Below are positions 17,788-25,316 of a stretch of 64,000 nt of DNA, piece after piece (position 1 is the first letter of the stretch; each line of letters begins with the position of its first letter). Below the pieces are notes generated by a model. It was not told where the DNA came from and did no database searches. It saw nothing but the letters and a program-made list of their open reading frames with translations. The stretch is taken from assembly GCA_900498135.1 (NCBI GenBank), contig LR026961.1, positions 2,928,714-2,992,713 of the forward strand, given 5' to 3'. The translations under genes and the position numbers were made by a program. The stretch comes from an uncultured Desulfatiglans sp. (GTDB lineage: Bacteria; Desulfobacterota; DSM-4660; Desulfatiglandales; Desulfatiglandaceae).

Positions 17788-18423
17788 TCAAAAATGGTAG
17801 TTGAGGCCCACCGTGACGGGCACGGTCCAAAAGCCGTCGGCCTCCGATGGCCTTCCTAGATTGGACTCGGGTGAATCCAGGTATCGCGCCCTGACGTCAA
17901 AAGAGACCCCCCACGGACCCCAGCGGTACTCGGCTCCGGCCCCGGCCCCGAAAAGGAACACCCAGGAGGAATCCCAGTAGGTCCCCTTCAGGTGGCGAAA
18001 AGATATGTCTACCGAGGACAGATAAGCGGCACCCAGATCCAGCCGGAGGTAGACGTCCCACGGGGCCGCGCCCGGGAGCAGATGGAATCTGCCGCCGGCG
18101 TAGACTGGAACGACTTCGAGATCGTCGAAGGATATGCCCTGGTAGGTGTCACCGCCGAAAACCTCGTACCCAATCCCGGCCACGCCGCTGAACCACCGGC
18201 AGAACCGCCAGGCGAATTCCCCGCCGCCGCCGATTCCTGTGTCGAAGGTGTCATCATAATCCGGCGCTCCGGCCCCGCTGCCGGCCTCCCCTGAGGCGAG
18301 CGGAGCCAATTCTCCCCACAGTCGCACGGAGGCCTTGCTTTCCTGTGCCTGCGCTGCCGCAGGCAGCAGGACCAGAACCGACAACAAAAGCGTAAGTCTA
18401 TAAATCAGGCTGTTCTTAATCAT
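17788..18423 (-). CDS. Outer-membrane beta-barrel protein
   Basis: A 211-residue protein with a signal peptide (LTLLLSVLVLLPAAAQAQ, cleaved after AQA). The mature part is a run of amphipathic strands such as RLWGELAPL, GGGGEFAWRFC, EVVPVYAGGRFHLL and AYLSSVDISFRHL. It ends in a C-terminal phenylalanine (VGLNYHF), the signal for BamA-dependent insertion. Size and strand count fit an eight-stranded barrel of the OmpW/OmpA-like type. Start at 18423 has AGGAGGAGCAC upstream. It is probably its own transcription unit. Function, whether pore or structural, is not shown. Confidence 0.85.
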   Translation of the reverse strand: MIKNSLIYRLTLLLSVLVLLPAAAQAQESKASVRLWGELAPLASGEAGSGAGAPDYDDTFDTGIGGGGEFAWRFCRWFSGVAGIGYEVFGGDTYQGISFDDLEVVPVYAGGRFHLLPGAAPWDVYLRLDLGAAYLSSVDISFRHLKGTYWDSSWVFLFGAGAGAEYRWGPWGVSFDVRARYLDSPESNLGRPSEADGFWTVPVTVGLNYHF

Positions 18424-18959
18424 GTGCTCCTCCTGTCATTGAGTTGTCTTTTGCAAGGATCAGCCTCTTCCAGGTTAGCGGAATCGACCTATCCCTGTTG
18501 ATGACAATCATGCGGTGATCCATCTTGAAAGGGCTTGCTGATCGAAGAGCAAGCAAATATAGAATCAATTCACGGCAGGGAAGCATACAATAAAAAATTA
18601 TAAAAATGCAACCCCTCAGGGATTTTTTTGGAGCTTATATAAACTTCCTCTGAAGGATGAGCCTGGTGTATTAGAAACAGCTGGGCAGGTGCCTCGAGTC
18701 TGTACATCAGCTCATCGAGCCGGTCGATCAGCGGTTTTTTTATGTTCTACGCCTGAACAGTTATTTAAGTGCTCTGGCTCGCGGCCTGATCCGAGAAGTA
18801 TCCGTAATCATGCAGGAACTTTGCCGGCGTCTTGGAGGAGTTGTTAGAGGCCTTCCTCGAAGATTTCGATCCCAAGGTCACGGTGCATGACTTCTCGATG
18901 GTGTTGGCTGTGGTAAGGTTCTGCGGCCTGTTCATGAAAAGTTTGGCGCCGAGGCTGTA
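18424..18959. other. Intergenic region with no supportable gene
   Basis: Upstream of the barrel gene and downstream of a decayed regulator. The part from 18570 to 18640 is AT-rich and may hold the barrel promoter on the minus strand. Short translated fragments around 18760-18930 look like debris of a gene but none is long enough to name. Confidence 0.4.
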
Positions 18960-19115
18960 CGCCCTGTTTCGATATCCGTATGGTCTCTGTGGGGGTTGGG
19001 TACGATGACCGGTTTCATTTTCTGAAAAGGAATGCTCTGGAATTCTGTCAGCACCTCGAGACCGTTCATTAAAGGTAAGTTGCTATCCAGAATAACAGTT
19101 TCCATCCGGAAATGG
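18960..19115 (-). pseudogene. Response-regulator receiver domain remnant
   Basis: Read on the minus strand the frame gives VILDSNLPLMNGLEVLTEFQ and then MKPVIVPNPH. That matches the phosphoacceptor strand and following helix of a receiver domain of the Rcp type, where ILDLNLP-M-GLEVL-E and PVIVLT are usual. The N-terminal acidic pair and the C-terminal lysine region are absent. The sequence upstream is the dispersed hairpin repeat running in the same frame. It is a fragment, not a working regulator. Confidence 0.55.
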
Positions 19116-19325
19116 TCTTTTTGGCCAATCTCGATGTCAATCTGCACGTTTGCTTGTGCGGCGACCACCAGGTCGCCTCCGCACAAACGCTTGATTTCCT
19201 TGATATTGGTCAAACCGGGACCCGCCGCGAAGCGGTGGGACTGAGCACCCGAAGGGTGTGAAGAAAAACCCTCATTTCCGGATTGGAAACAGGGTTCTAC
19301 CGGGAAATCACTTCCGGATGGAAAC
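19110..19325 (-). repeat. Dispersed hairpin repeat, copy 3, split by a double hairpin
   Basis: On the minus strand: TTTCCAATCCGGAAATGAGG, then about 55 bases with two small hairpins (CACCC-TTC-GGGTG and CCGC-TTC-GCGG), then the core AAGGAAATCAAGCGTTTG, TGCGGAGGCGACC, TGGT, GGTCGCCGCACAAGCAAACG, and CAGATTGACATCGAGATTGG. The core is a long imperfect palindrome: the arms GCGTTTGTGCGG-GGCGACC and GGTCGCC-GCACAA-AAACG pair around TGGT. In copy 1 at 2.7 kb the two halves are adjacent and the 55-base double hairpin is missing. Confidence 0.75.
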
Positions 19326-19372
19326 AAACCAACAGTGGCGAGATGAAGTTGCAACCGGTCTGCTCTGCGCGT

Positions 19373-19996
19373 CTAGGCTCTGATGACCTGCATCAGTTTC
19401 AGCCCGTTGTAAATAAGAACGATTGCCAAGACTCCAAGTGCCACTCCAAGAAAGCGCATTATGTAGATGTAACCTTTTCCGGTCAAAAAAGATTTCGATT
19501 TGCCCGTCAAGACAGCCAACAGGATTTTCGATCCCAGGAGGAAAACATAAAAACTGACAATGAAGGCTAACAGTGCGAAGATGTTCTTCTGCATCGCTGC
19601 GACCATTGTTGGAGCACCGACGCTAAACCAGAACAAGTACGGATGGGGATTTAAAGCGTTGGCCAAAATCCCTTTGGTCAATGAATTCGACACTGACCTT
19701 TTTGAATCCAGAGCCATTCCCCTTGTACGAACGCTCTCATAGGCCATGGTTGAAATAAACAAGCCGCCCGCGATAGAAATCAAGCCTAAAATATTGTGAA
19801 AACCACTTAGTTTTGATAAGAAAAAAAGCGTCAACACAATAATTGGAAAGTCGGTCAGGATCGGTGCAAGAGCCACTTTGACACCCGATTTGATATCATG
19901 TCGAAGCGTTTCTGTGATAACGAGGGTCAAAAGCGGACCTGGTGCAAAACCCGCTGATAAACCCAATAATGTCCCGAGTGTTAGAAAATAAAGCAT
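19373..19996 (-). CDS. LysE/RhtB-family amino-acid exporter
   Basis: A 207-residue membrane protein with six predicted helices. The family N-terminal motif is clear (GLSAGFAPGPLLTLVITETL), as is NPHPYLFWFSVGAP at about 116-129 in helix four. Members export amino acids or other small metabolites by the proton gradient. ATG at 19996 has only a weak ribosome binding site. Composition is lower in GC than the average of the window. A fragment of a near-identical gene lies at 6936-7085. A small ORF with a good ribosome binding site lies just upstream (20023-20154). Confidence 0.88.
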   Translation of the reverse strand: MLYFLTLGTLLGLSAGFAPGPLLTLVITETLRHDIKSGVKVALAPILTDFPIIVLTLFFLSKLSGFHNILGLISIAGGLFISTMAYESVRTRGMALDSKRSVSNSLTKGILANALNPHPYLFWFSVGAPTMVAAMQKNIFALLAFIVSFYVFLLGSKILLAVLTGKSKSFLTGKGYIYIMRFLGVALGVLAIVLIYNGLKLMQVIRA

Positions 19997-20022
19997 GTAA
20001 CTTCTTGTATATCCAACCGTAT

Positions 20023-20154
20023 TTATTGGATAGGGAAAAGAGAGAGCCGTATAATAAAATCCTGTTCCTGTGTCTCATCCGAAAATAGGGTTTGGGGCTG
20101 CAAGGCTTTGAAATCAGATTCATTTAATTTGTCAGGAATAGCGCGTATCTGCAT
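20023..20154 (-). CDS. Small ORF upstream of the LysE exporter, possible leader peptide
   Basis: Forty-three codons starting at ATG 20154, preceded by GGGAGGACAAT on the minus strand, a strong ribosome binding site. The peptide begins MQIRAIPDKLNESDFKALQP and ends 26 bases before the LysE start. It is charged and not hydrophobic. It could be a leader that controls the exporter, or the preserved start of a lost gene. No homolog is recognised. Confidence 0.35.
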   Translation of the reverse strand: MQIRAIPDKLNESDFKALQPQTLFSDETQEQDFIIRLSLFPIQ

Positions 20155-20469
20155 ATTGTCCTCCCATAAGGGATTTTATTGGACAAGTCAAGCCTGTCCC
20201 TCGGCCTGCTGATGGAATCGGACCCCTTAACCGGAATCTGAGGTTGAGATGGAATGAAAATGGATTCCTTAAATGGGACCACGGATTAAGGTGGTATCCA
20301 CTGGAGAGGGGTAAAATCGGTTCATTTCATGTGAATGGATCTGGTTGCGGGGACAACGCGGTCACGATGGCGCCGAATGAACCGTCCAGAAGGCGAAGGC
20401 ACTGGACTCTGACGGGCCCGGAGGGGCGGGGTTTCTACCCGGGGCCGAAAAAGCGAGAGGAGGGATCTT
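20155..20469. other. Divergent intergenic region
   Basis: 315 bases between the LysE leader ORF and the AhpD-like gene. It must hold both promoters. No clear -35/-10 pair, repeat or RNA structure was recognised. Confidence 0.4.
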
Positions 20470-21000
20470 ATGGCATACCTTGATCTGCCGCCGATCAATG
20501 AACTCGAGGAATCGGTGAGAACGCAGCTGGAGGCCGTCCAGAAGAAGACAGGGGAGGTGGGCGAGGTTGCAAGAATCCTTTCCATCCGCCCGGATATCTA
20601 TCACGCGACCACCCAGTTGTTCAAGACCCTGCTGGTCAGTCAAACTGAATTGAGCAAACCCATCAAGGAGAGCATCGCGATTCTCGTCTCCAATCTCAAT
20701 GCTTGTACCATGTGTGTCGGAGAGCATGAACGGATCGCCCGAATGCTGGGCATGACGGAGAAGCAGGTCGATGATGTCCTGGCCGGGATCGAACACATGG
20801 GCATCCCCGAGAACGAGAAGGCCTTGATGGAGTTCTGCGTGAAATGCGCCGGCAAGGAAAACTACAAGATGACGCAGAAAGACATCGATATTCTGAGGGA
20901 TGCGGGCTACTCGGACTCCCAGATCCTGGAGGCCACGGCCGTTACGGCCTACTTCAATTACATCAACACGATATCGAACAGCCTGGGGGCCGGAAAATAG
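20470..21000 (+). CDS. Carboxymuconolactone decarboxylase/AhpD-like protein
   Basis: A 176-residue all-helical protein of the CMD/AhpD family. The redox motif C79-T-M-C82 with H86 (NACTMCVGEH) is complete, as in peroxidase-related AhpD proteins that use a CxxC disulfide and a histidine relay. The second half (MEFCVKCAGKENYKM, QILEATAVTAYFNYINTISNSLG) is the usual helix pair. It is likely a cytoplasmic antioxidant or a disulfide-dependent enzyme. ATG at 20470 follows GAGGAGGGATCTT. No AhpC or other peroxidase gene is close, so its partner is not known. Confidence 0.9.
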   Translation: MAYLDLPPINELEESVRTQLEAVQKKTGEVGEVARILSIRPDIYHATTQLFKTLLVSQTELSKPIKESIAILVSNLNACTMCVGEHERIARMLGMTEKQVDDVLAGIEHMGIPENEKALMEFCVKCAGKENYKMTQKDIDILRDAGYSDSQILEATAVTAYFNYINTISNSLGAGK

Positions 21001-21135
21001 AAAAAGGCTCGCAGCCGGCAGGAATCCGGATTCTCGGCAGGCGGGCAGGCTGAGTGGAAGGCCGCGGGCGTCGAAGACCGGCTCTCTGTTCCATGGGAAA
21101 ACCGCTTGGGCGTCTGTTTCCCCGGTTTCGCCGGG

Positions 21136-21876
21136 CTACCTCCGCTCGAAAAACCGGATCGCCTCTCTCAGTTCGGCGAAGTGGTAAATGATGTAATCCG
21201 GCTCGACCCCGTCCATATGCCGCCGCCCCTGATTGGAGGCGAAAAACACGGTCTTCATACCCATCTGTGCGGCCCCGAAGACGTCACGGTACATGTCGTT
21301 TCCCACGAAGAGCACTTCTTTCGGCCGCGCCCCGATCCTTTTCAGCGCGGCTCGATAGAGCCTCGGATCCGGTTTTCGGAATCCCTTGTCGCTCGAGATG
21401 ACAATCGGTGAGAAGTAGCGGTCGATGCCCACCGTGCGCAGTTCGGGCATGGCCCAGACGCTCTGGCCGTCCGACACCGCGGCCAGGGGGAAGCGCGGCT
21501 CGAGTTCCTCGAGCACGGACTTCACATCCGGGTAGAGTTCCAGACGCTGGCGGGAAATGGCGCGGTACAGGTACGCCAGAATCCGGGGCATGTCCTCGGA
21601 CGCGGCCGGGCGGGGGGTTCGGGCAGGGTCCGTGTTGCGGTCCAAGAACTCCCTCCACAGGGCGAGGGCGTCGAATTCAGGGTGTTTCTCTTTGCTGGCC
21701 TTCAGTTGGTCATCCATGATCCGGTAGTATTGGCTGCGGATCTCGTCCCGATGGAGATAGATGCCCTGATAGGTCAGGAAATGGCTGATCGCGCGGTAGA
21801 TTTCATCCAGGCCTTCATCCGTGAGGATGTCGATGAGCGTCCCGTTGATGTCGAATAAGATGCCCTTGATCTTCAT
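21136..21876 (-). CDS. HAD-superfamily hydrolase
   Basis: A 246-residue HAD protein. Motif I is LFDINGTLID with nucleophile D9, but the second position, normally an aspartate acid/base (DxD), is N11. Motif II is AAVSDGQ, motif III K in KGFRKPDPRLY, and motif IV VGNDMYRDVFGA. A helical cap (HFLTYQGIYLHRDEIRS and on) follows motif I. DxN instead of DxD weakens a phosphatase assignment and recalls dehalogenase or other atypical members. The start at 21876 overlaps the stop of the upstream kinase gene by four bases (ATGA), so the frame further upstream is not used. The two genes are one operon. Confidence 0.85.
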   Translation of the reverse strand: MKIKGILFDINGTLIDILTDEGLDEIYRAISHFLTYQGIYLHRDEIRSQYYRIMDDQLKASKEKHPEFDALALWREFLDRNTDPARTPRPAASEDMPRILAYLYRAISRQRLELYPDVKSVLEELEPRFPLAAVSDGQSVWAMPELRTVGIDRYFSPIVISSDKGFRKPDPRLYRAALKRIGARPKEVLFVGNDMYRDVFGAAQMGMKTVFFASNQGRRHMDGVEPDYIIYHFAELREAIRFFERR

Positions 21877-22886
21877 GTCATGGCCCTCAGGTTTTCTTTG
21901 GCCGCATGCAGCAGGATCCGGCGGTGGGCGTGATCGATCCAGGAATTGCGGGCGATCCGCAGGAGGGTGATGCCGAGATAGAACGGGATGCGGCGCGTGA
22001 TCGCGCGAAAGGCATCCTGCTGGTCCGGGAAATGGCCGCAGTATTCCCACAGGAAGTGCCCGATGAAGGGTTCGGCGGCCGCGGGATCCCCTGTTCCCCG
22101 TAGGAAAAAGTGTTTCAACTCTCCGGTCAGCCGGCCCAGGTCGAAGACGCGGTCCGCCCAGGCCATCCGCTCCAGATCGAAGACCATGACCTCCCGGCCT
22201 GGGCCGAAGGCGAAGTTGGAGGGCGTGACGTCACCGTGTACGATCACCCGGCGGTCTTCCCACATACAGCTTCTGCTCCACCACCCCTCCCGCAACCGGT
22301 AGATCTCGTCGGCCTCACTCCGGGCCATCCCTCGTTTTTGAACCAGAGACTCGATCAGCCGGCCTGCATATTCATAAGGCTCCCGGAAGTCGACGGTCCG
22401 ACCGCCGGCGGTGCGGTTGTGCAAGGCGGCAAGAAACGCCGCCAGTCCGGAGAGCTTCTGGAAAAGCCGGTCGCGGTGGTGATGCCGGATTGCCCGATCG
22501 ATCACCTCGTCCAGCAGCTGTCCGTCGAAATGCTCCACGATCAAGACATGATCGATCCGGGGGTTGTATCCCAGCGGACGGGCCACCCGGAATGGCCAAC
22601 GGTTCAGGCCCAGCCGGTGCAGGAGGGCCAGGTTGTGGAATTCCGTTTCCGTCGGAGGGCTTGCTGCCCCATGGGGTAAGCGGCGGCCGGGGGGAAAGAA
22701 TTTGCCCACCACCCGAAAGGTGTTCTCGACAGCCTCGTACAAGTACACGTCTCTCGAAAAGGCGAACCGGGAAACACGGAACCCGGAAGGGATTTCTTGA
22801 ATGTCGAGTCGGCGGGCGATGTCGAAACGCAGGTATTCATTGAGCGGATCTTCTGGTGGCAAGTGCCCGATATAGTGGATGCGCAT
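21873..22886 (-). CDS. Aminoglycoside-phosphotransferase/choline-kinase-like protein
   Basis: A 337-residue kinase-fold protein. The catalytic loop is VIVHGDVTPSNFAF (HGDxxxxN) at about 220-233 and the metal-binding DFG-equivalent is FDLERMAWADRVFDLGRL. The N-lobe has FRVVGKFFPPGR with a probable ATP lysine and VEHFDGQLLDEVI as the hinge. Substrates of the family range from aminoglycosides and choline to sugars and LPS core heptose. The linked HAD gene could remove or remodel the phosphate, or the pair could act on a common metabolite, but neither substrate is visible. Confidence 0.8.
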   Translation of the reverse strand: MRIHYIGHLPPEDPLNEYLRFDIARRLDIQEIPSGFRVSRFAFSRDVYLYEAVENTFRVVGKFFPPGRRLPHGAASPPTETEFHNLALLHRLGLNRWPFRVARPLGYNPRIDHVLIVEHFDGQLLDEVIDRAIRHHHRDRLFQKLSGLAAFLAALHNRTAGGRTVDFREPYEYAGRLIESLVQKRGMARSEADEIYRLREGWWSRSCMWEDRRVIVHGDVTPSNFAFGPGREVMVFDLERMAWADRVFDLGRLTGELKHFFLRGTGDPAAAEPFIGHFLWEYCGHFPDQQDAFRAITRRIPFYLGITLLRIARNSWIDHAHRRILLHAAKENLRAMT

Positions 22887-23280
22887 CTGTATCTATCCAA
22901 CCGCTTTTCAAGGGTTCTCGCAGAGTGGATCGTCCTTGAAACGGAACGAGTTTACGACAATTTTCCGAAGGGCAGGATACAACCGTGAAAAGGTGGAAAC
23001 AATCCCGCTTTTCGGCTTGGGTGCCGTTTGGGCATTCGCGGGGTAGTCGCGATGTCCTTCGCAGCATGCTCTCTGCATCTATGCGGTGCCCTTGGCCCAC
23101 TCTTTTCATAATCCACTTGGATAAAGTCTCCAAGTATGTGCTAATTTCCCTACATATGACAACAAAAATGGAGATGGGGTTCAGATGACAACCGCCTTGA
23201 GGCAGATCCGGCCGGATTTCGAAACCGCCTCCTGTTCCCATCCGGAGGAGTGATGAGGAAGGAGCGGGCAGGGAAGTGGG
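22887..23280. other. Intergenic region, no gene seen
   Basis: About 394 bases between the kinase and the transporter remnant. It contains scattered short frames only. The first 50 bases should include the kinase promoter on the minus strand; no clear consensus was recognised. Confidence 0.4.
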
Positions 23281-23582
23281 GGGGGTGATCGGCGCTTTCG
23301 CGGCCATCTGGTACCTTGGGGCGATGACCTTCGGTTATCCCCGTGTGATGGGGCCGACCTGGATAGAGACCTTTGGCGTCGATAAGGGAGCGGTGGGTCT
23401 ATCCCTGTTCTTCCTGCTGGCGACGGTCGGCTGATTCCTGTTTATCGCCGGCAAGGTCCAGGAAAAGGTCGGAGCGCGGGGTTTCGTTCTACGGTGTTTT
23501 TTCCTACCTGGGGCTGCTCGCTGCAGTGTCGGGGGTGCTGATTTCATGGGTGGCGCCGCCCAAGGCGGCTCCTGTACGGTAA
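23281..23582 (+). pseudogene. MFS transporter remnant
   Basis: The frame reads WYLGAMTFGYPRVMGPTWIE, then AVGLSLFFLLATVG, a stop (TGA at 23432-23434), then FLFIAGKVQEKVGARG, the start of an MFS protein through the loop after helix two. A frameshift leads to FYGVFSYLGLLAAVSG and a short tail ending at 23582, which looks like one late helix. So the N-terminus and perhaps the C-terminus of an oxalate/formate-antiporter-like MFS gene are left with the middle deleted. Only 14 bases separate it from the SagB-type gene. Confidence 0.65.
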
Positions 23583-23596
23583 AGGAGGATTGCGTC

Positions 23597-25084
23597 ATGA
23601 TCGACTCAGGCAGACAATACCACCATCGCACGAGCTACGAGCGGGGCAGGCTGGACGGGCACTTTCTGGATTGGGCCAACCAGCCCGATGTGTACAAAGG
23701 ATACCCCGGGGAGGTGGGATTGGTGGATCTGCACCGGGAGGTGCGCGGGCCGGAGGGGCGGCTCTCCGATGTTCTGAAGAGAACCCCGGGGGAAATACCC
23801 CCGCTGACGCTGGAGCTGTTGAGCAGTGTGCTCGGGACGGCGTACACGCTGACGGCGAGGACGCGCCACTCCGATGGGGAGTTCTTCTTCAGGAGCGTCC
23901 CATCGGCAGGCGCCCTTTACCCCTTCGAACTTTATCTGGCCGCCGGGTCGGTGGAGGGGCTGGAGGACGGGCTCTATCATTTTTCCATCGCCAGACACGG
24001 CCTGTCAAGGCTGCGCCGCATCGGCCCGGTAAAGGAAGACGCCTCGCCGCACCTGGTCTTTTTCATGACGGCCATTTTCTTTCGGAGCGCCTGGAAATAC
24101 CGGGACCGGGCCTACCGATACCACTTGATGGACACGGGGCATTTGGTGGAGAACCTGGTCTTGACCCTCAGGGCTTTCGGTCTGCCCTGCCGGCTGAGCT
24201 ATGATTTCGAGGACAAGAGGGCCAACGCCTTCCTGGGGGTCGACCCGAGGCGGGAGGTGTGCCTGGCTGTCCTGCAGGTGGCTGATCCGGCAATGGGGCC
24301 ATTCCGCTTTCCGGATCATGCGGAGGCCCTTCCTGAAGCCATCCAGGCCGCCAGCCGCGTTTCATCCAGAGAGATCGATTATCCTCTGCCCGCGGAGATG
24401 CATGCCTGCAGCGCCCACGCGGCGCACACTCCTGTCGGCGTGCCTGCGGCGGCTCAGGGCCTGGGGCCTGCGCCCGAGGAGTGGCGTCCCCTGCCCAATG
24501 CCGACCACTGGCCCGAGAGGCTGGATTTCGCCGAGGCGGCGGCGAGGCGGAGGTCCCTCCGCAATTTTGTGCCCAGGGTCCTGGAATGGGATCGATTCGC
24601 AGCCCTGCTGTCGGTGCTTTGCCTGGACGGCCAGTCGGGGGGCGTGGAGCGGATGCGGGACCACTGTGTTTGTCCGGGGCTATTGGCCGGAAACGTTGAA
24701 GGGGTGGACCCGGGCTTCTACCTGGTGGACCCTGCCGCCGCCTCCTGGGGGGCGGCCGCCCGCGGCGCCCTGATCGAGCCCATGATGCGGGTGTGCCTGG
24801 ATCAGGAGTGGCTTTCGCACTGTGCCCTGCAGATGGTCATGATCGCCAACCTGGATCTCCTCGAAGAGGCCTGGGGGCCGCGCGGGTACCGCTACGCCAT
24901 GCTCACGGCGGGGCGGCTCGGAGAGAGGGTGTATCTGGCGGCGACGGCCATGGGGTTGGGCTGCTGCGGCATCGGCGCTTTTTACGACCGCGAGGCAGCC
25001 AAACTGCTGGGCTTGAACCAGTCCTCCAGGATGCTCTACCTGCTGGGTGTGGGTCCGGTGAAAAAATTACCCCACGATTCCTGA
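23597..25084 (+). CDS. SagB/ThcOx-type dehydrogenase with two nitroreductase domains
   Basis: A 495-residue FMN-dependent oxidoreductase. Residues 80-240 form a first nitroreductase-like domain with the SagB hallmark RSVPSAGALYPFELYL. Residues 315-490 form a second, starting RRRSLRNFVPRVLEWDRF and ending GLGCCGIGAFYDREAAKLLG, the typical FMN-site end. ATG 23597 with AAAGGAGGAT upstream was chosen over the longer frame. SagB proteins oxidise azolines in peptide natural products, but stand-alone family members are common and of unknown role. No cyclodehydratase (YcaO), precursor peptide or exporter is seen nearby. A nitroreductase-like role in cofactor or quinone reduction is equally possible. 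Confidence 0.85.
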   Translation: MIDSGRQYHHRTSYERGRLDGHFLDWANQPDVYKGYPGEVGLVDLHREVRGPEGRLSDVLKRTPGEIPPLTLELLSSVLGTAYTLTARTRHSDGEFFFRSVPSAGALYPFELYLAAGSVEGLEDGLYHFSIARHGLSRLRRIGPVKEDASPHLVFFMTAIFFRSAWKYRDRAYRYHLMDTGHLVENLVLTLRAFGLPCRLSYDFEDKRANAFLGVDPRREVCLAVLQVADPAMGPFRFPDHAEALPEAIQAASRVSSREIDYPLPAEMHACSAHAAHTPVGVPAAAQGLGPAPEEWRPLPNADHWPERLDFAEAAARRRSLRNFVPRVLEWDRFAALLSVLCLDGQSGGVERMRDHCVCPGLLAGNVEGVDPGFYLVDPAAASWGAAARGALIEPMMRVCLDQEWLSHCALQMVMIANLDLLEEAWGPRGYRYAMLTAGRLGERVYLAATAMGLGCCGIGAFYDREAAKLLGLNQSSRMLYLLGVGPVKKLPHDS

Positions 25085-25109
25085 CGCTCGCTGCTTCTTG
25101 ATCGATGAG

Positions 25110-25129
25110 GCTTGCTTCCCGAAGCAAGC
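25110..25129 (+). terminator. Terminator-like hairpin after the SagB-type gene
   Basis: GCTTGCTTC and GAAGCAAGC form a perfect nine-base stem around CC, 26 bases after the stop. No T-run follows. The remaining bases up to 25316 show no gene. Confidence 0.45.
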
Positions 25130-25316
25130 TGAGATGTCAGAACGGCAGGATATAACCACTCCGGAGTGGAAGCAGCCGGTTGCTTGACCGTTTGCAATCG
25201 TGAAGGCGATTTACAACCGTTTTTCCATCTGTTACCTTCGGCAGATCGATTCAAGAGTGCTTTCATCTGAACGAGGCGCTCCAGCTATTCAACAGGGAAT
25301 CTAAAGGGGAGGCCGT

